Shown: piece after piece, positions 1 to 9,161 of the stretch
Layout: the number at the start of each line of letters is the position of its first letter
How positions within the stretch are numbered: position 1 is the first letter of the stretch
Assembly: GCA_905233865.1 (NCBI GenBank)
Contig: CAJOGH010000001.1
Coordinates: forward strand, 1-22,895
From: an uncultured Atopobiaceae bacterium
Lineage (GTDB): Bacteria > Actinomycetota > Coriobacteriia > Coriobacteriales > Atopobiaceae
Direction: 5' to 3'
Length of the DNA: 22,895 nt
The notes under the pieces: generated by a model
The model's input: the letters and a program-made list of their open reading frames with translations, nothing else
Database searches by the model: none
Told to the model about the DNA's origin: nothing
Program-made: the position numbers and the translations under genes

Positions 1-3000
1 AGGTGGCGATGACCGCTGCCGCGGCTCAGGAGGCCCTGGGCATCGCGGGTGATGAGAAGGGGGCAGAAGAGGCGGCCGAGCCCAAGAAGGACGAGACCCA
101 GGCGACTGACGACCAGCAGACCGCTGCGCCAAAGGAGGACACGGAGCAGGCCGAAGCAGACAAGGCCCAGGCCGATAAGAGCGAGGACGATGCCGGCGCG
201 CCGGCGCAGGAGAGCGCGGTTGTCACTGACGAGGGGTCTGCTCAGGAACAGGACACGTCGCAGGACGAGAAGGCCCTAGATGATGCCAAGGGCGCTGCGC
301 AGGCGCAGCCAGCGACCGATCAGGCGACAACTCCCCAAGCACCCGAGACACCACAGCAGTCTGAGACGCCCAACATGCCCATGCTCTCTCCCCAGGCCGA
401 CTACAGCCTCGCTGACTTCCTCGTGAGCGAAGAGTCGACCATCGAGTACAGCAAGGATGGCGGCGGCTCGTGGAGCTCCTACACGGAGGGCACGGGCGTT
501 GCTTTTGGTGACCGCGTGCGCGTGCGCCTTGGATGGGCCATCCCCAACAAAATGACGGTCAACGCGGGAGACACTTTTACCTATACGCTTCCCAACAGCG
601 ATCCTGAGGTCATCAACTATCTCCGTGCGACGGGCAACGTCATGAACGGAAGCACGGTCGATGGCACGTACGAGATAGACGGCCAGACGCTGACCATCCG
701 CTACACCTCCGACGAGGGCTCCAACGTGCACGGAAACATCTCCTTTGAGGGTATGCTCGAGGGTACGACCGAGGAGCGGACGAACGGTGCCACGAAGACG
801 GTCATCTTCCCGGGCCGTGTCTCGTCCATCGAGCTTGACATTGCCCCCGCGGCGTCGGGTATCCAGCTCGCCAAGTGGTACAACCACAACGAGGAGACGT
901 CTGATACGTGGCACTACGTGATTATGGTGAAGACGTCTGGCAAGAACGAGAACCTCCACCTCAGCGATGTGATGGGGGACCTCTTTGAGCTTGAGGGGTC
1001 AAACGTAAGCGTCACCTATGACCAGGAGGGGACAAACCCTGTTCCCGGCGCGACGGTGACGGGTGCCGGGTCGGGCTCGCGCTCCTTTGACGTGAGAATC
1101 CCCAGCACCCAGGACGGCCAGACCTTCTATGTAAGCTACGACGCCAAGGCCGACCCCGAGTACGTTGGCCTCGCTCACGCGGCGGGCAAGTACGATCGAA
1201 TCAAGAACATCGCGAGCGCGACCTCCAACCAGGTTCCCGAGCCGGTCAAGGGCGAGTCGACGGCATATGTTGGCAACTCGTGGACGGTGTCCAAGACCGC
1301 CGCGTCTGATGTCGAGGCCAAGACCATCACCTGGACGATACTCATTGATGCGGGCAACCTCGGCGACGCCAGCTTGGCTCCCGTGAAGGACGTCCTGGGA
1401 ACCAACCTCGACGAGCCGACCTCCATCACCATCGAGGAGTCCACCGACGGCTCAACCTGGGGGCCGAGCTCCGCGAGCTTTGGCTGGGACGAGATGGTGG
1501 CGGGCACCGCCAAACTGCCCGCAAACGCAAAGGGAAAGAAGTATCGCATCACCTATACCACGCACTACACCGACGAGAGCGTCTACGGTGGCACTTACAA
1601 GAACACCGTGTCCGTGGTGCCGCACAACAACCCCGACTACACGCAGACCTCCGAGGCACGCATTGTTGTGGGCAACGTGGACACCAAGGGCACAGTGCAA
1701 AAGAAGGTACTCTCGACCGATCTCACGTCCACGCCTCAGTGGCTGTCTACTATCCATGCGGAGTCGAACCTCACGGGCCTCATCTTCTATGACTCCACCG
1801 ACGGCAAGCACTCGATCAACCTGGACTCGGTCGGCGTGTTCACCAACGAGGACTGCACCACGCGCTATACCGGCGACTTTGACGTGGACCTTGCCCGTGG
1901 TCAGCTCATGGTGGGGTTCTATGACACCATTCCCGCTGGTACCAACATCTATATCCGCTACACGACCACGCTCAACGGAAACGCGGTTACCGTAGAGGGT
2001 GATCGCTCGGTCGTTAATGTGACTAACGAGTCCAAGATCGTGTATGACGGCATCATCTCGGATCATAAGGACACTGCAACCTACCGGCAGTCGACCCACA
2101 TGACCAAGGGCTTCGTTACCGACAACAAGGACGGCGGCGGCCTGTTCACGTGGGAGCTCGAGCTCGGGCCGCTTCCCTCGAACGCCCGCACTGTTAGCAT
2201 CGTTGACTACCTTCCCGAGAACCACTCGTTCCGCGCGGACACCCTTAAGGCGGTGGACAATCCCTATTATGTGAGCGGCTCGTATGACGGACTGACGGCC
2301 GTGGACAACGGTGACGGCACCGTGACCATAACCGTCACGGGAACGGCGTTGCAGGTGGCACGCGAACGCATGGTGCACATTGTCTATTCCACGCAGTGGA
2401 AGGACATCTCCATCGTGCGCCCGGGTAGGGTCGAGAACAATGCTCAGCTGACGATCAACGACAACACGGAGCCCGTCGTGCAGGCGGTCAAGTGGGGCAC
2501 GCCGCCAAACGTCCTCACCAAGGGCTATGCCTACAACGCGACGACCGCGCCGCGGGCAACCTACACCATCAAGGTCAACGAGTCCGGCATTGAGCTCAAT
2601 GGCGGCAAGACCATCACCCTCGAGGACACCATCGGCTCGGCGCTCGAGTTCGTTCTCGGCTCCATCAAGATCGACGGCGTGCCCATAACGAGCCTGGCCT
2701 CGCGCGGCTACTCGTACTCCTACGATGCCGAGACGCGCACGATCTCCATTCGCATGCCCGACAAGACCCCCGCTGTCGTGACCTATGAGGCCTACGTCAA
2801 GCTCAAGCCAGGCGACTCCCTCGATGACTCGAACGCGGTCAACAATGTGAGCCTTGTTGGCGAGGTCGCGGCATCTCGTGAGGCGACGTCGACCATCAAC
2901 GCGACCGTCCTCGAGCCCATGGCCACGACCTCAAGTGACTACAACCAGCTCATCATGTACAAGCATCGTGAGGGAAGCATCACCACGGGCCTTTCTGGCG

Positions 3001-6000
3001 CGACCTTCCGCGTGGAAAAGCTCGACGTCGTCAGGTCGGGGTACAGGTGGAGCGTCAGCGGCGTCACGAACGTGGGGACGGCAACCTCTGCCACCAATGG
3101 TTACACGCCCATGATCGGCGGCCTCCTGAGCGACACGATCTATCGCATCGTGGAGACCTCGGCTCCTCCGGGATACGCCGCTGCCAAGCCGACCTATGTC
3201 GTCTTCCCAGGAGCCGACGGCATCAACTACTCGCGTGTGCTCGTGGACGGCAACTCCGTGCAGGCGCTCGAGGACGTCCAGACCGGCATCGTCTACATCG
3301 CCGACGAGCCCTCGACGCAGTATGCGAGCGTGCCGCTGAGCGCCACCAAGACGATCTCGGGCCGTCCGTTCTGTGTCAATGACTCCTTTACCTTTGACGT
3401 CGCTGCCTCTACCGCAGGTGCGCCCCTGCCCAAGGACGAGGACGGGGCGACCGTGTCGTCGCGCACCATCCAGCCGGGCTCGGGAACGAGCGCGAGCGTG
3501 GATTTGGGCACCATCACCTTTAGCAGTGACGACCTGGGCACGGCTGACTCCAAGATGTTCGTCTACACCGTGACAGAGCGCGCCGGCACGGCGGGCGGCA
3601 TGAGCTACGACACCACCGCGCGCACGGTAGCCGTGACGCTCTCGCGCGACACTGACGGCTCCCTTGTGACGAGCGTGTCCTATCGCAAGGGCGAAGAGGT
3701 CGAGTCTGGCCTGACCTTCAACAACGTCTATAGCTCAGTGGGAGTCAACGCGAGTGCCAACATCACAAAGACGCTCGCGGGCAGGCCCCTGCGCGGCGGC
3801 GAGTTCGCCTTCATCCTGACCCCCTACGGCAAGAGCACGCCGATTGTGGGCTATGGCGAGAACGCGGCGGATGGGACCATCACGCTGACCCACCCGCTCA
3901 CCGATGGCGTCGGGCGCACCTACACGCTCGACGCGCTCGCGGACGTGCCCTGCAACGCGGACGGGAGCAGAAGCAAGACCTTCTCGTACACGGTCAGCGA
4001 AGTGACGGGCGCCCTGAGCGACGAGCAGCTTGCGAGCCTCTCCGAAGCCCAGCGTGCGAATCTCGTGGGCAAGCGGATACTTCCCGCTGGCATTACCTCG
4101 ACGGTTACTACGGGCTCCTTTACCATCAACGTCCGCGACGACGGGCAGGGGCACATGAGCGCGGAGTGCAGTTGTGGTGCCACTATGACCCCGGTTGGGG
4201 GGACGGCCACGACGACGGGCACGCCGCTCAACCTCAAGAACAGCTACAGGCCCGAGTCCACGACCGTCTCGCTCTCGGGAACCAAGACGCTGTCGGCCGA
4301 CGCGGGGATCACGCCGCCTGCCATGGCGGGACTTGCGGGCAAGTTCGCCTTCACGATCTCGTCCGATGACTCGTTCGCGCCGCTGCCCGACGTGACGACG
4401 GTGACCAACGCCGCGGGCGGAAGCGTCTCCTTTGGCGACATCACCTATGCCGCGAGCGACATCACCAGTGCCTCGTGGGGTGCGGATGGTAAGCGCACGC
4501 GCGAGTTCACCTACAAGATCAAGGAGACGCGCGCCCCTGCTGGCTTTGCCAAGGATGACGACAAGACCGTTAAGGTGGAGCTCACTGACGACGGCAACGG
4601 TCAGCTCTCCGCTAAGGTAGTGGAGCCGGAGCCGCCCGCGGTGAACTTCACGTTCAACAACAAGTACACGCCCGAGCCAACGCAGGCCACGATAGAGGCG
4701 ACCAAGCAGGTCACCACGGCCGACGGCGTGCCCGACCTTAAGATGGATGCCAAGGACTTCACCTTCGTGCTCACTGCGGCAGACGCCGCCACCCCCATGC
4801 CCTCAGATGCTACGGGGACGACGGCCAAGGCCGACAACAAGGGATCGGGCACCGCTATCGATACGGCCACCTTTGGGGCCATCACCTACGACAAGCCTGG
4901 GACGTACAAATACACGCTTACTGAGCAGGGCACCAACGCGACAACCGGTGCGGCGCTTCCCGGCTTTACGTATGACACCACGTCCTATGACGTGACAGTA
5001 ACGGTTACGGATGACGGGGCCGGAAAGCTCTCGGCTGCGGTGACCTACAAGCGCGGGGAGACCGTGGTTGATAAGCCCGTCTTCACCAACACCTATGAGC
5101 CCACCCAGGTGAGCATTCCCCTGCACGGACTCAAGAAGATCACCGGCGTGGGCAACGCCTCGGCCAGCGACGAGCCAAAGCTGCAAGACCTTATCGACGC
5201 GGGCTACACCTTCACCCTCACGGGGAAGGACGGCGCGCCGCTGCCGGACGGCACGACGGGAGCCACGGCCACTGGCGCCTTCACACATCCAGATGGCGCT
5301 GACGAGCTGACAGGCGCCATCGACTTTGGCTCGATAACGTTCGAGGCGTCCGACATGGCTGGCGCCAAGATTGCCAGCGGCGAGATGGTCAAGGACTTCA
5401 CCTATACCATCACAGAGCACGAGCCCACAGACTCGTCAAAGGTCATCAGCGGTCTGGATGGCAGCGTGAGCGTCCAGGTCACCATCCGTGTGACGGACAA
5501 CCTCACGGGCGCGCTGCGCGCCGAGGTCGTCAAGGCCGCCAGCGCAGAGAACTCCTTTGTGGTCAGCGACCTCTATAGTGGCGCCTACGTGGTGCTTACG
5601 GGCAGCAAGGCCATGACGGGCCGTGACTTCCAAAACGGGGATGAGTTCACCTTTGACATCTCGCGCATCACGGAAGGCGCCCCGCGCCTGGTCAACGCCC
5701 AGGGTGACGAGCACGACACCATCACCATCAAGCCCGTCGAGGGAGCGAGCGCGCAGCTGGACTTTGGCGCCGCGGTGTTCACGGGAGCCGCCCTTGAGGA
5801 GGATGGCTCTCGAGACTACGTCTATCGCCTGAGCGAGCACAGCGGAAGCGTCCCTGGAGTGACCTATGACAGCAGCTCGTTCTACGCAAAGGTGACACTC
5901 ACGCGGGACGACGGCTCGTTTGTCGCGAGCGTCAAATACTATAGCGACGAGGCGTGCACGACGGAGGTATCCAGCCCGGTCTTTACGAACACCTACAAGG

Positions 6001-8066
6001 CTGGCTCGGCTACCGCTTCTCTCCATGCCTCAAAGGCCATCGAGCCCTCGAAGCCGCTGATGGTTCCGCCGCTGCCTGGTGCGGGCGACTACTCCATGAC
6101 GCTCACCGCGGGTACGGACCAGACGCCTATGCCCAACAACACGAAGGGCGGCTCGGTCACCAAGGGAATCGACGACCTCATGTCGGTCGACTTCGGAACG
6201 ATCTCGTACGGTGCCGCCGGCACCTACGAGTACACGATCGCCGAGCAGGCCGGCTCCATTGCGGGCATGTCCTACGACACGACGGTGCACACCGCCCGCG
6301 TGGTGGTTGCCGATGATGGGTCGGGTACGCTCTCTGCCAAAGTTGCCTATGACGGCGATGCCACGGGCCCCGCACCCGTGTTCACGAACACCTATACGGC
6401 TGCACCGGCATCCATCAGCCTCGGCGCGAACAAGGTCCTTCAGCGTCGCACGCTCCGGGCCGACGAGTTCTCGTTCACCCTCCGCTCGGAGGAGGGTGGC
6501 CTTATCCAGACCGCCAAGAACGACGCCGAGGGCAAGGTCTCCTTCGACGCGCTCAGCTTTGACGAGCCTGGTACCTATACCTATACCATCGCCGAGGTTC
6601 AGGGCACCGAGGACCATATGGACTTTGACGCCGCGCGCCACACGGCCAAGGTGACCGTCACCGATGACTCGACGGGCAAGCTCAGCGCGAGCGTCACCTA
6701 CGATGACGACCCGGCGCTTGCCGCGCCCACCTTTACGAACACCTACCGACCCGAGGACACCTCGGTCATGTTCGAGGGCATCAAGAGCTTCAACGGCGAG
6801 TCTTCGGCCGGCTTCACGTTCTATGCCGAGGGGCCCGGCTATGACGAGGAGGGTAACCTCAAGCCCGCGGTCGTGGTGTCCCAGGGAGCCACCGACTTCA
6901 ACGGTGCCCTTACCATGTCGCCCATCACCTACTCGCTCGACCAGCTCATTGCGATGCGCGAGGCGGGGTACCTGACCTTTACGCCCGGCGAGACCGTCGA
7001 CACCTACACGATCTACTACTACGTGCTCGAGGACGGGGTCGAGAAGGACCTCCCCTCGCGAGGCATCCAACCCGTTCGCGACGCCCAGCTTATCTCGGTG
7101 AGCATTGCCGACGACGGTCAGACGCTCACGCCGACGATAGACTATGGCGAGTTCGGGCGCCTGTCGTTCGTCAACGTCTATGCGCCCAACAGTCCGCAGC
7201 TGTCGCTCGTGGGTAGCAAGGCCCTTGTGTCGAGCGGCTCCGAGGAGGGAATGCCGACGGTCTACGACATCGCGGGCGCGTACTCGTTCACCATCTCGTC
7301 GGATGACCCCGACGCACCGTTGCCCATGCTCGAGGGCGAGGTCATGGCGACCATGTCGAGCGACACCAACGGACAGATCGCCTTCTTCCCCATCACCTTT
7401 GACATAGGCCTTCTGAGCGGACAGCCTTGGGATTCCGAGGGCATGCGCAAGCGCAGCTTTACCTATACCATTCGTGAGGAGCTGAGCGAGGACGTACCCG
7501 AGTCGTACAAGGACTTCACCGACTGCATCACCTGTGATGACGACCAGACCGTGACGGTGACGCTCATGGATAACGGGTCTGGCGCCCTCCTGGCCGTGGT
7601 CGACGGCAGCGCCTCTGACCCTCGCGTCCCACACGACGACGAGAACCCCATCGTGCTTCCAGACTTCACGTTTACGAACGTCTGGGACCCCGAGGGGCCG
7701 ACGACGCCCGTTGCGCCCCCCGAATCGCCCTCCACGTCCGTGACGCCAACCACCCCGACAACACCCTCCACGCCGTCAACGCCCGCCTCGCCCGAAAGCC
7801 CGCTTACATCTTCAGTGCCCGAGGAAGACACGCCGACGGGCGGGAGTACCACGACCTCTGGTGGCTCTTCTTCCAACGGGTCACAGAGGTCGCAGGGCAA
7901 CTCGGGCTTTGCGGCATCCACGTTTGCCGAGTCCAAGCTGCCTAAGACGAGCGACGTGTTTGCGGGCTGGCTCGCGGCTGTGGTCGGGGCGCTCGCACTT
8001 GCAGGCGTGGCCGCGATCGCTGCCTCCATCCTGCTCCGCCGCCGTCGCGACGGTCAGGACTGCTAG
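1..8066 (+). CDS. Giant sortase-anchored surface adhesin with isopeptide domains (5'-partial)
   Basis: The reading frame is open from the left edge; the first full codon is at base 3. The visible N-terminus (MTAAAAQEAL) looks like the end of a signal peptide, so I treat the gene as truncated by the window rather than starting at the GTG at base 3. About 2,687 residues are visible. Residues 15-130 are acidic, Ala/Glu/Asp/Gln-rich and probably disordered. Residues about 132-960 hold six Ig-like modules (starting near 132, 286, 425, 559, 698 and 836); the last five share a Lys-x(n)-Trp/Tyr...Asp...Asn pattern like collagen-binding (Cna-A type) domains. Residues 978-1100 resemble a SpaA/CnaB prealbumin domain (ATFRVEKLD, ETSAPPGY). 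Residues 1110-2564 are ten FctA/Spy0128-like domains. A Pro/Thr/Ser linker follows, then LPKTS (2646-2650), a membrane helix (about 2655-2677) and RRRRD. This is a class A sortase substrate layout. The likely role is adhesion at the cell wall; the ligand is unknown. Confidence 0.9.
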   Translation, partial: VAMTAAAAQEALGIAGDEKGAEEAAEPKKDETQATDDQQTAAPKEDTEQAEADKAQADKSEDDAGAPAQESAVVTDEGSAQEQDTSQDEKALDDAKGAAQAQPATDQATTPQAPETPQQSETPNMPMLSPQADYSLADFLVSEESTIEYSKDGGGSWSSYTEGTGVAFGDRVRVRLGWAIPNKMTVNAGDTFTYTLPNSDPEVINYLRATGNVMNGSTVDGTYEIDGQTLTIRYTSDEGSNVHGNISFEGMLEGTTEERTNGATKTVIFPGRVSSIELDIAPAASGIQLAKWYNHNEETSDTWHYVIMVKTSGKNENLHLSDVMGDLFELEGSNVSVTYDQEGTNPVPGATVTGAGSGSRSFDVRIPSTQDGQTFYVSYDAKADPEYVGLAHAAGKYDRIKNIASATSNQVPEPVKGESTAYVGNSWTVSKTAASDVEAKTITWTILIDAGNLGDASLAPVKDVLGTNLDEPTSITIEESTDGSTWGPSSASFGWDEMVAGTAKLPANAKGKKYRITYTTHYTDESVYGGTYKNTVSVVPHNNPDYTQTSEARIVVGNVDTKGTVQKKVLSTDLTSTPQWLSTIHAESNLTGLIFYDSTDGKHSINLDSVGVFTNEDCTTRYTGDFDVDLARGQLMVGFYDTIPAGTNIYIRYTTTLNGNAVTVEGDRSVVNVTNESKIVYDGIISDHKDTATYRQSTHMTKGFVTDNKDGGGLFTWELELGPLPSNARTVSIVDYLPENHSFRADTLKAVDNPYYVSGSYDGLTAVDNGDGTVTITVTGTALQVARERMVHIVYSTQWKDISIVRPGRVENNAQLTINDNTEPVVQAVKWGTPPNVLTKGYAYNATTAPRATYTIKVNESGIELNGGKTITLEDTIGSALEFVLGSIKIDGVPITSLASRGYSYSYDAETRTISIRMPDKTPAVVTYEAYVKLKPGDSLDDSNAVNNVSLVGEVAASREATSTINATVLEPMATTSSDYNQLIMYKHREGSITTGLSGATFRVEKLDVVRSGYRWSVSGVTNVGTATSATNGYTPMIGGLLSDTIYRIVETSAPPGYAAAKPTYVVFPGADGINYSRVLVDGNSVQALEDVQTGIVYIADEPSTQYASVPLSATKTISGRPFCVNDSFTFDVAASTAGAPLPKDEDGATVSSRTIQPGSGTSASVDLGTITFSSDDLGTADSKMFVYTVTERAGTAGGMSYDTTARTVAVTLSRDTDGSLVTSVSYRKGEEVESGLTFNNVYSSVGVNASANITKTLAGRPLRGGEFAFILTPYGKSTPIVGYGENAADGTITLTHPLTDGVGRTYTLDALADVPCNADGSRSKTFSYTVSEVTGALSDEQLASLSEAQRANLVGKRILPAGITSTVTTGSFTINVRDDGQGHMSAECSCGATMTPVGGTATTTGTPLNLKNSYRPESTTVSLSGTKTLSADAGITPPAMAGLAGKFAFTISSDDSFAPLPDVTTVTNAAGGSVSFGDITYAASDITSASWGADGKRTREFTYKIKETRAPAGFAKDDDKTVKVELTDDGNGQLSAKVVEPEPPAVNFTFNNKYTPEPTQATIEATKQVTTADGVPDLKMDAKDFTFVLTAADAATPMPSDATGTTAKADNKGSGTAIDTATFGAITYDKPGTYKYTLTEQGTNATTGAALPGFTYDTTSYDVTVTVTDDGAGKLSAAVTYKRGETVVDKPVFTNTYEPTQVSIPLHGLKKITGVGNASASDEPKLQDLIDAGYTFTLTGKDGAPLPDGTTGATATGAFTHPDGADELTGAIDFGSITFEASDMAGAKIASGEMVKDFTYTITEHEPTDSSKVISGLDGSVSVQVTIRVTDNLTGALRAEVVKAASAENSFVVSDLYSGAYVVLTGSKAMTGRDFQNGDEFTFDISRITEGAPRLVNAQGDEHDTITIKPVEGASAQLDFGAAVFTGAALEEDGSRDYVYRLSEHSGSVPGVTYDSSSFYAKVTLTRDDGSFVASVKYYSDEACTTEVSSPVFTNTYKAGSATASLHASKAIEPSKPLMVPPLPGAGDYSMTLTAGTDQTPMPNNTKGGSVTKGIDDLMSVDFGTISYGAAGTYEYTIAEQAGSIAGMSYDTTVHTARVVVADDGSGTLSAKVAYDGDATGPAPVFTNTYTAAPASISLGANKVLQRRTLRADEFSFTLRSEEGGLIQTAKNDAEGKVSFDALSFDEPGTYTYTIAEVQGTEDHMDFDAARHTAKVTVTDDSTGKLSASVTYDDDPALAAPTFTNTYRPEDTSVMFEGIKSFNGESSAGFTFYAEGPGYDEEGNLKPAVVVSQGATDFNGALTMSPITYSLDQLIAMREAGYLTFTPGETVDTYTIYYYVLEDGVEKDLPSRGIQPVRDAQLISVSIADDGQTLTPTIDYGEFGRLSFVNVYAPNSPQLSLVGSKALVSSGSEEGMPTVYDIAGAYSFTISSDDPDAPLPMLEGEVMATMSSDTNGQIAFFPITFDIGLLSGQPWDSEGMRKRSFTYTIREELSEDVPESYKDFTDCITCDDDQTVTVTLMDNGSGALLAVVDGSASDPRVPHDDENPIVLPDFTFTNVWDPEGPTTPVAPPESPSTSVTPTTPTTPSTPSTPASPESPLTSSVPEEDTPTGGSTTTSGGSSSNGSQRSQGNSGFAASTFAESKLPKTSDVFAGWLAAVVGALALAGVAAIAASILLRRRRDGQDC
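3330..7694 (+). repeat. Ten tandem FctA/Spy0128-type isopeptide domains within the adhesin
   Basis: Each unit of about 117-170 residues begins with a beta strand ending in a Lys (for example SATKTI, TGSKAM, GANKVL). Each has a central Y-T-I-x-E strand carrying the Glu that catalyses bond formation, and most end in F-T-N-T-Y or a close variant carrying the Asn partner. Approximate residue limits are 1110-1244, 1246-1415, 1420-1557, 1559-1700, 1701-1860, 1861-2000, 2001-2133, 2134-2250, 2251-2396 and 2397-2564. The units are clearly homologous but well diverged, so they are not a recent DNA-level expansion. In the known pilin family these residues form an intramolecular Lys-Asn bond that stiffens the stalk. 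Unit 5 has Asp (residue 1856) where the others have Asn. Confidence 0.8.
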
Positions 8067-8089
8067 CGCCGCTCCGGCATGGAATCGCT

Positions 8090-8127
8090 CGGGCGGGTCG
8101 GACTGGTTCCGGCCCGCCCGTCTCTTT
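8090..8127 (+). terminator. Rho-independent terminator after the adhesin
   Basis: A 12-bp GC-rich stem (8090-8101 with 8109-8120, one T-G wobble) has a 7-base loop (actggtt) and is followed by tctcttt. It lies 23 bases after the adhesin stop, so the adhesin transcript should end here. Confidence 0.8.
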
Positions 8128-8130
8128 GGC

Positions 8131-8159
8131 GTGACTGTGCGGCCCAGGTGACGTACACT
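8131..8159 (+). promoter_or_regulatory. Candidate promoter for the PTS IIB/IIA genes
   Basis: GTGACT (8131-8136) and TACACT (8154-8159) are separated by 17 bases, each matching the sigma70 consensus at four of six positions. It lies between the preceding terminator and the IIB start, leaving a 5' UTR of about 50 bases. This is a pattern match only. Confidence 0.4.
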
Positions 8160-8214
8160 CCAACGGGTGGACTAATTTGCATCCAGCATGAAGGCACTGT
8201 CTTTTGGAGGAACC

Positions 8215-8505
8215 ATGACAACGATCGTTCTCGCTTGTGGGTCGGGCATCGCAACGTCTACGGCGGTTGCCACGAGGGTCCGTGAGGTCCTCGATGAGAA
8301 CGGCTATGCGGGTGACTATGACATCGTTCAGTGCTCCGTGTCCGAGGTCGAGTCCGGATCCGTTACGGCCGACCTCCTGATTGCCACGACCGACAAGCCC
8401 GAGGGCATCTCGTGTCCGTTTGTGTCGGGCATACCGTTCCTCACGGGCGTGGAGCGCGACGCGGCCGAGAGGGCTGTCCTGGACTTCATGGAGGAGCGCC
8501 GCTAG
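8215..8505 (+). CDS. PTS system IIB component, galactitol type
   Basis: This 96-residue cytoplasmic phosphocarrier of a sugar phosphotransferase system takes phosphate from IIA and passes it to the sugar bound by IIC. The start MTTIVLACGSGIATST carries the family's N-terminal P-loop with the phosphorylated Cys at position 8, and the 'QCSVSEV' strand is also typical of the galactitol IIB family. I chose the ATG at 8215 because GGAGG lies 4 bases before it; an in-frame ATG at 8188 would add nine residues ahead of the conserved core and has no ribosome binding site. The IIA gene follows after 53 bases. No IIC membrane gene is adjacent on either side, so the sugar cannot be named and a regulatory role is possible. 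Confidence 0.88.
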   Translation: MTTIVLACGSGIATSTAVATRVREVLDENGYAGDYDIVQCSVSEVESGSVTADLLIATTDKPEGISCPFVSGIPFLTGVERDAAERAVLDFMEERR

Positions 8506-8558
8506 CGCAGGCTCTTATCGGCCGCGACAGCAGCGCGAACAGGCCTCAAGGAGGGGAC

Positions 8559-9041
8559 ATGGGCAGGGTGGACACGAGCCTGATAGGTCCCGACCTCGTA
8601 TTCATGGACCTGCGGGCCTGCGACGCTAGCGAGCTCTTTGCCTGGCTCGAGCCTGTCTACTTGGACCGCGGTCTGGTGCGCGAGGGCTGGCTCGAGGCCA
8701 TCTGCGCGCGCGAGGAGGCGTATCCTACGGGCCTCACGTTTGACTCTGTGGCCGTGGCCATCCCGCACGTGGAGCCCGAGCACATAGCGAGCCCCTACAT
8801 CTCGGTCATTCGCCCCCGTGGCACCGTGCGATTTGGCGGGATGGGCGGCATGCCTGAGGTCGACGCCCAGCTTGTGGTCAACCTAGGGCTGCAGGCACAC
8901 GAGGAGGACCAGGTTCTGGTCGTCCAGGCCCTCATGGGCGTGTTCGCGCGACGCGAGGCAGTTGACGAGATCATGTCGGCCACGACGCGAGAGGATGTCG
9001 CGGCGACTATGAGACGCTGGTGCCAGGAGTGCTCGGCATAG
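8559..9041 (+). CDS. PTS system IIA component, fructose/galactitol (type-2) family
   Basis: This 160-residue cytoplasmic protein accepts phosphate from HPr and gives it to IIB. The core matches type-2 EIIA domains: PTGL around residue 50, then VAIPHVEPEH, in which His70 is the expected phosphorylated residue, with a second His at 75. The stretch 'ISVIRPRGTVRFGGMGG' is the usual strand-turn after the active site. The start is the ATG at 8559, preceded by AAGGAGGGG; the open frame continues upstream to 8331 but that part overlaps IIB and has no family similarity. It is probably co-transcribed with IIB. The next gene downstream is an EF-G-like GTPase, not a IIC or a sugar enzyme. Confidence 0.87.
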   Translation: MGRVDTSLIGPDLVFMDLRACDASELFAWLEPVYLDRGLVREGWLEAICAREEAYPTGLTFDSVAVAIPHVEPEHIASPYISVIRPRGTVRFGGMGGMPEVDAQLVVNLGLQAHEEDQVLVVQALMGVFARREAVDEIMSATTREDVAATMRRWCQECSA

Positions 9042-9161
9042 TCGGCCCCGCTTGTACCGCATGCAAGACATACGACGCCTGTCACCGACAACGCACGGTC
9101 GCCGGCTGGCGTCTGGCGTAGGCTGGAAGTCGTATACGGTCGCGAGTGGTGAGGAGTTGGC

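Noticed and set aside
6030..7634. 534-residue open frame on the minus strand opposite the adhesin
   Set aside because: Same composition artefact over the repetitive adhesin; no start signal or domain. Other minus-strand frames (for example 1452-2378, 10131-11171 and 21072-22424) were rejected for the same reason.
3330..7694. CRISPR or DNA-level tandem repeat in the adhesin
   Set aside because: The periodicity exists at the protein level only; the DNA of the units is well diverged and without spacer structure.
3..8066. Complete adhesin gene starting at GTG base 3
   Set aside because: No ribosome site can be seen, the first residues look like the tail of a signal peptide, and an anchored protein with no export signal would be inconsistent, so the gene is treated as cut by the window.
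9042..9161. Promoter for the EF-G-like gene
   Set aside because: TATACG (9133-9138) and TAGGCT (9119-9124) look like -10 boxes, but neither has an acceptable -35 at 15-19 bases.
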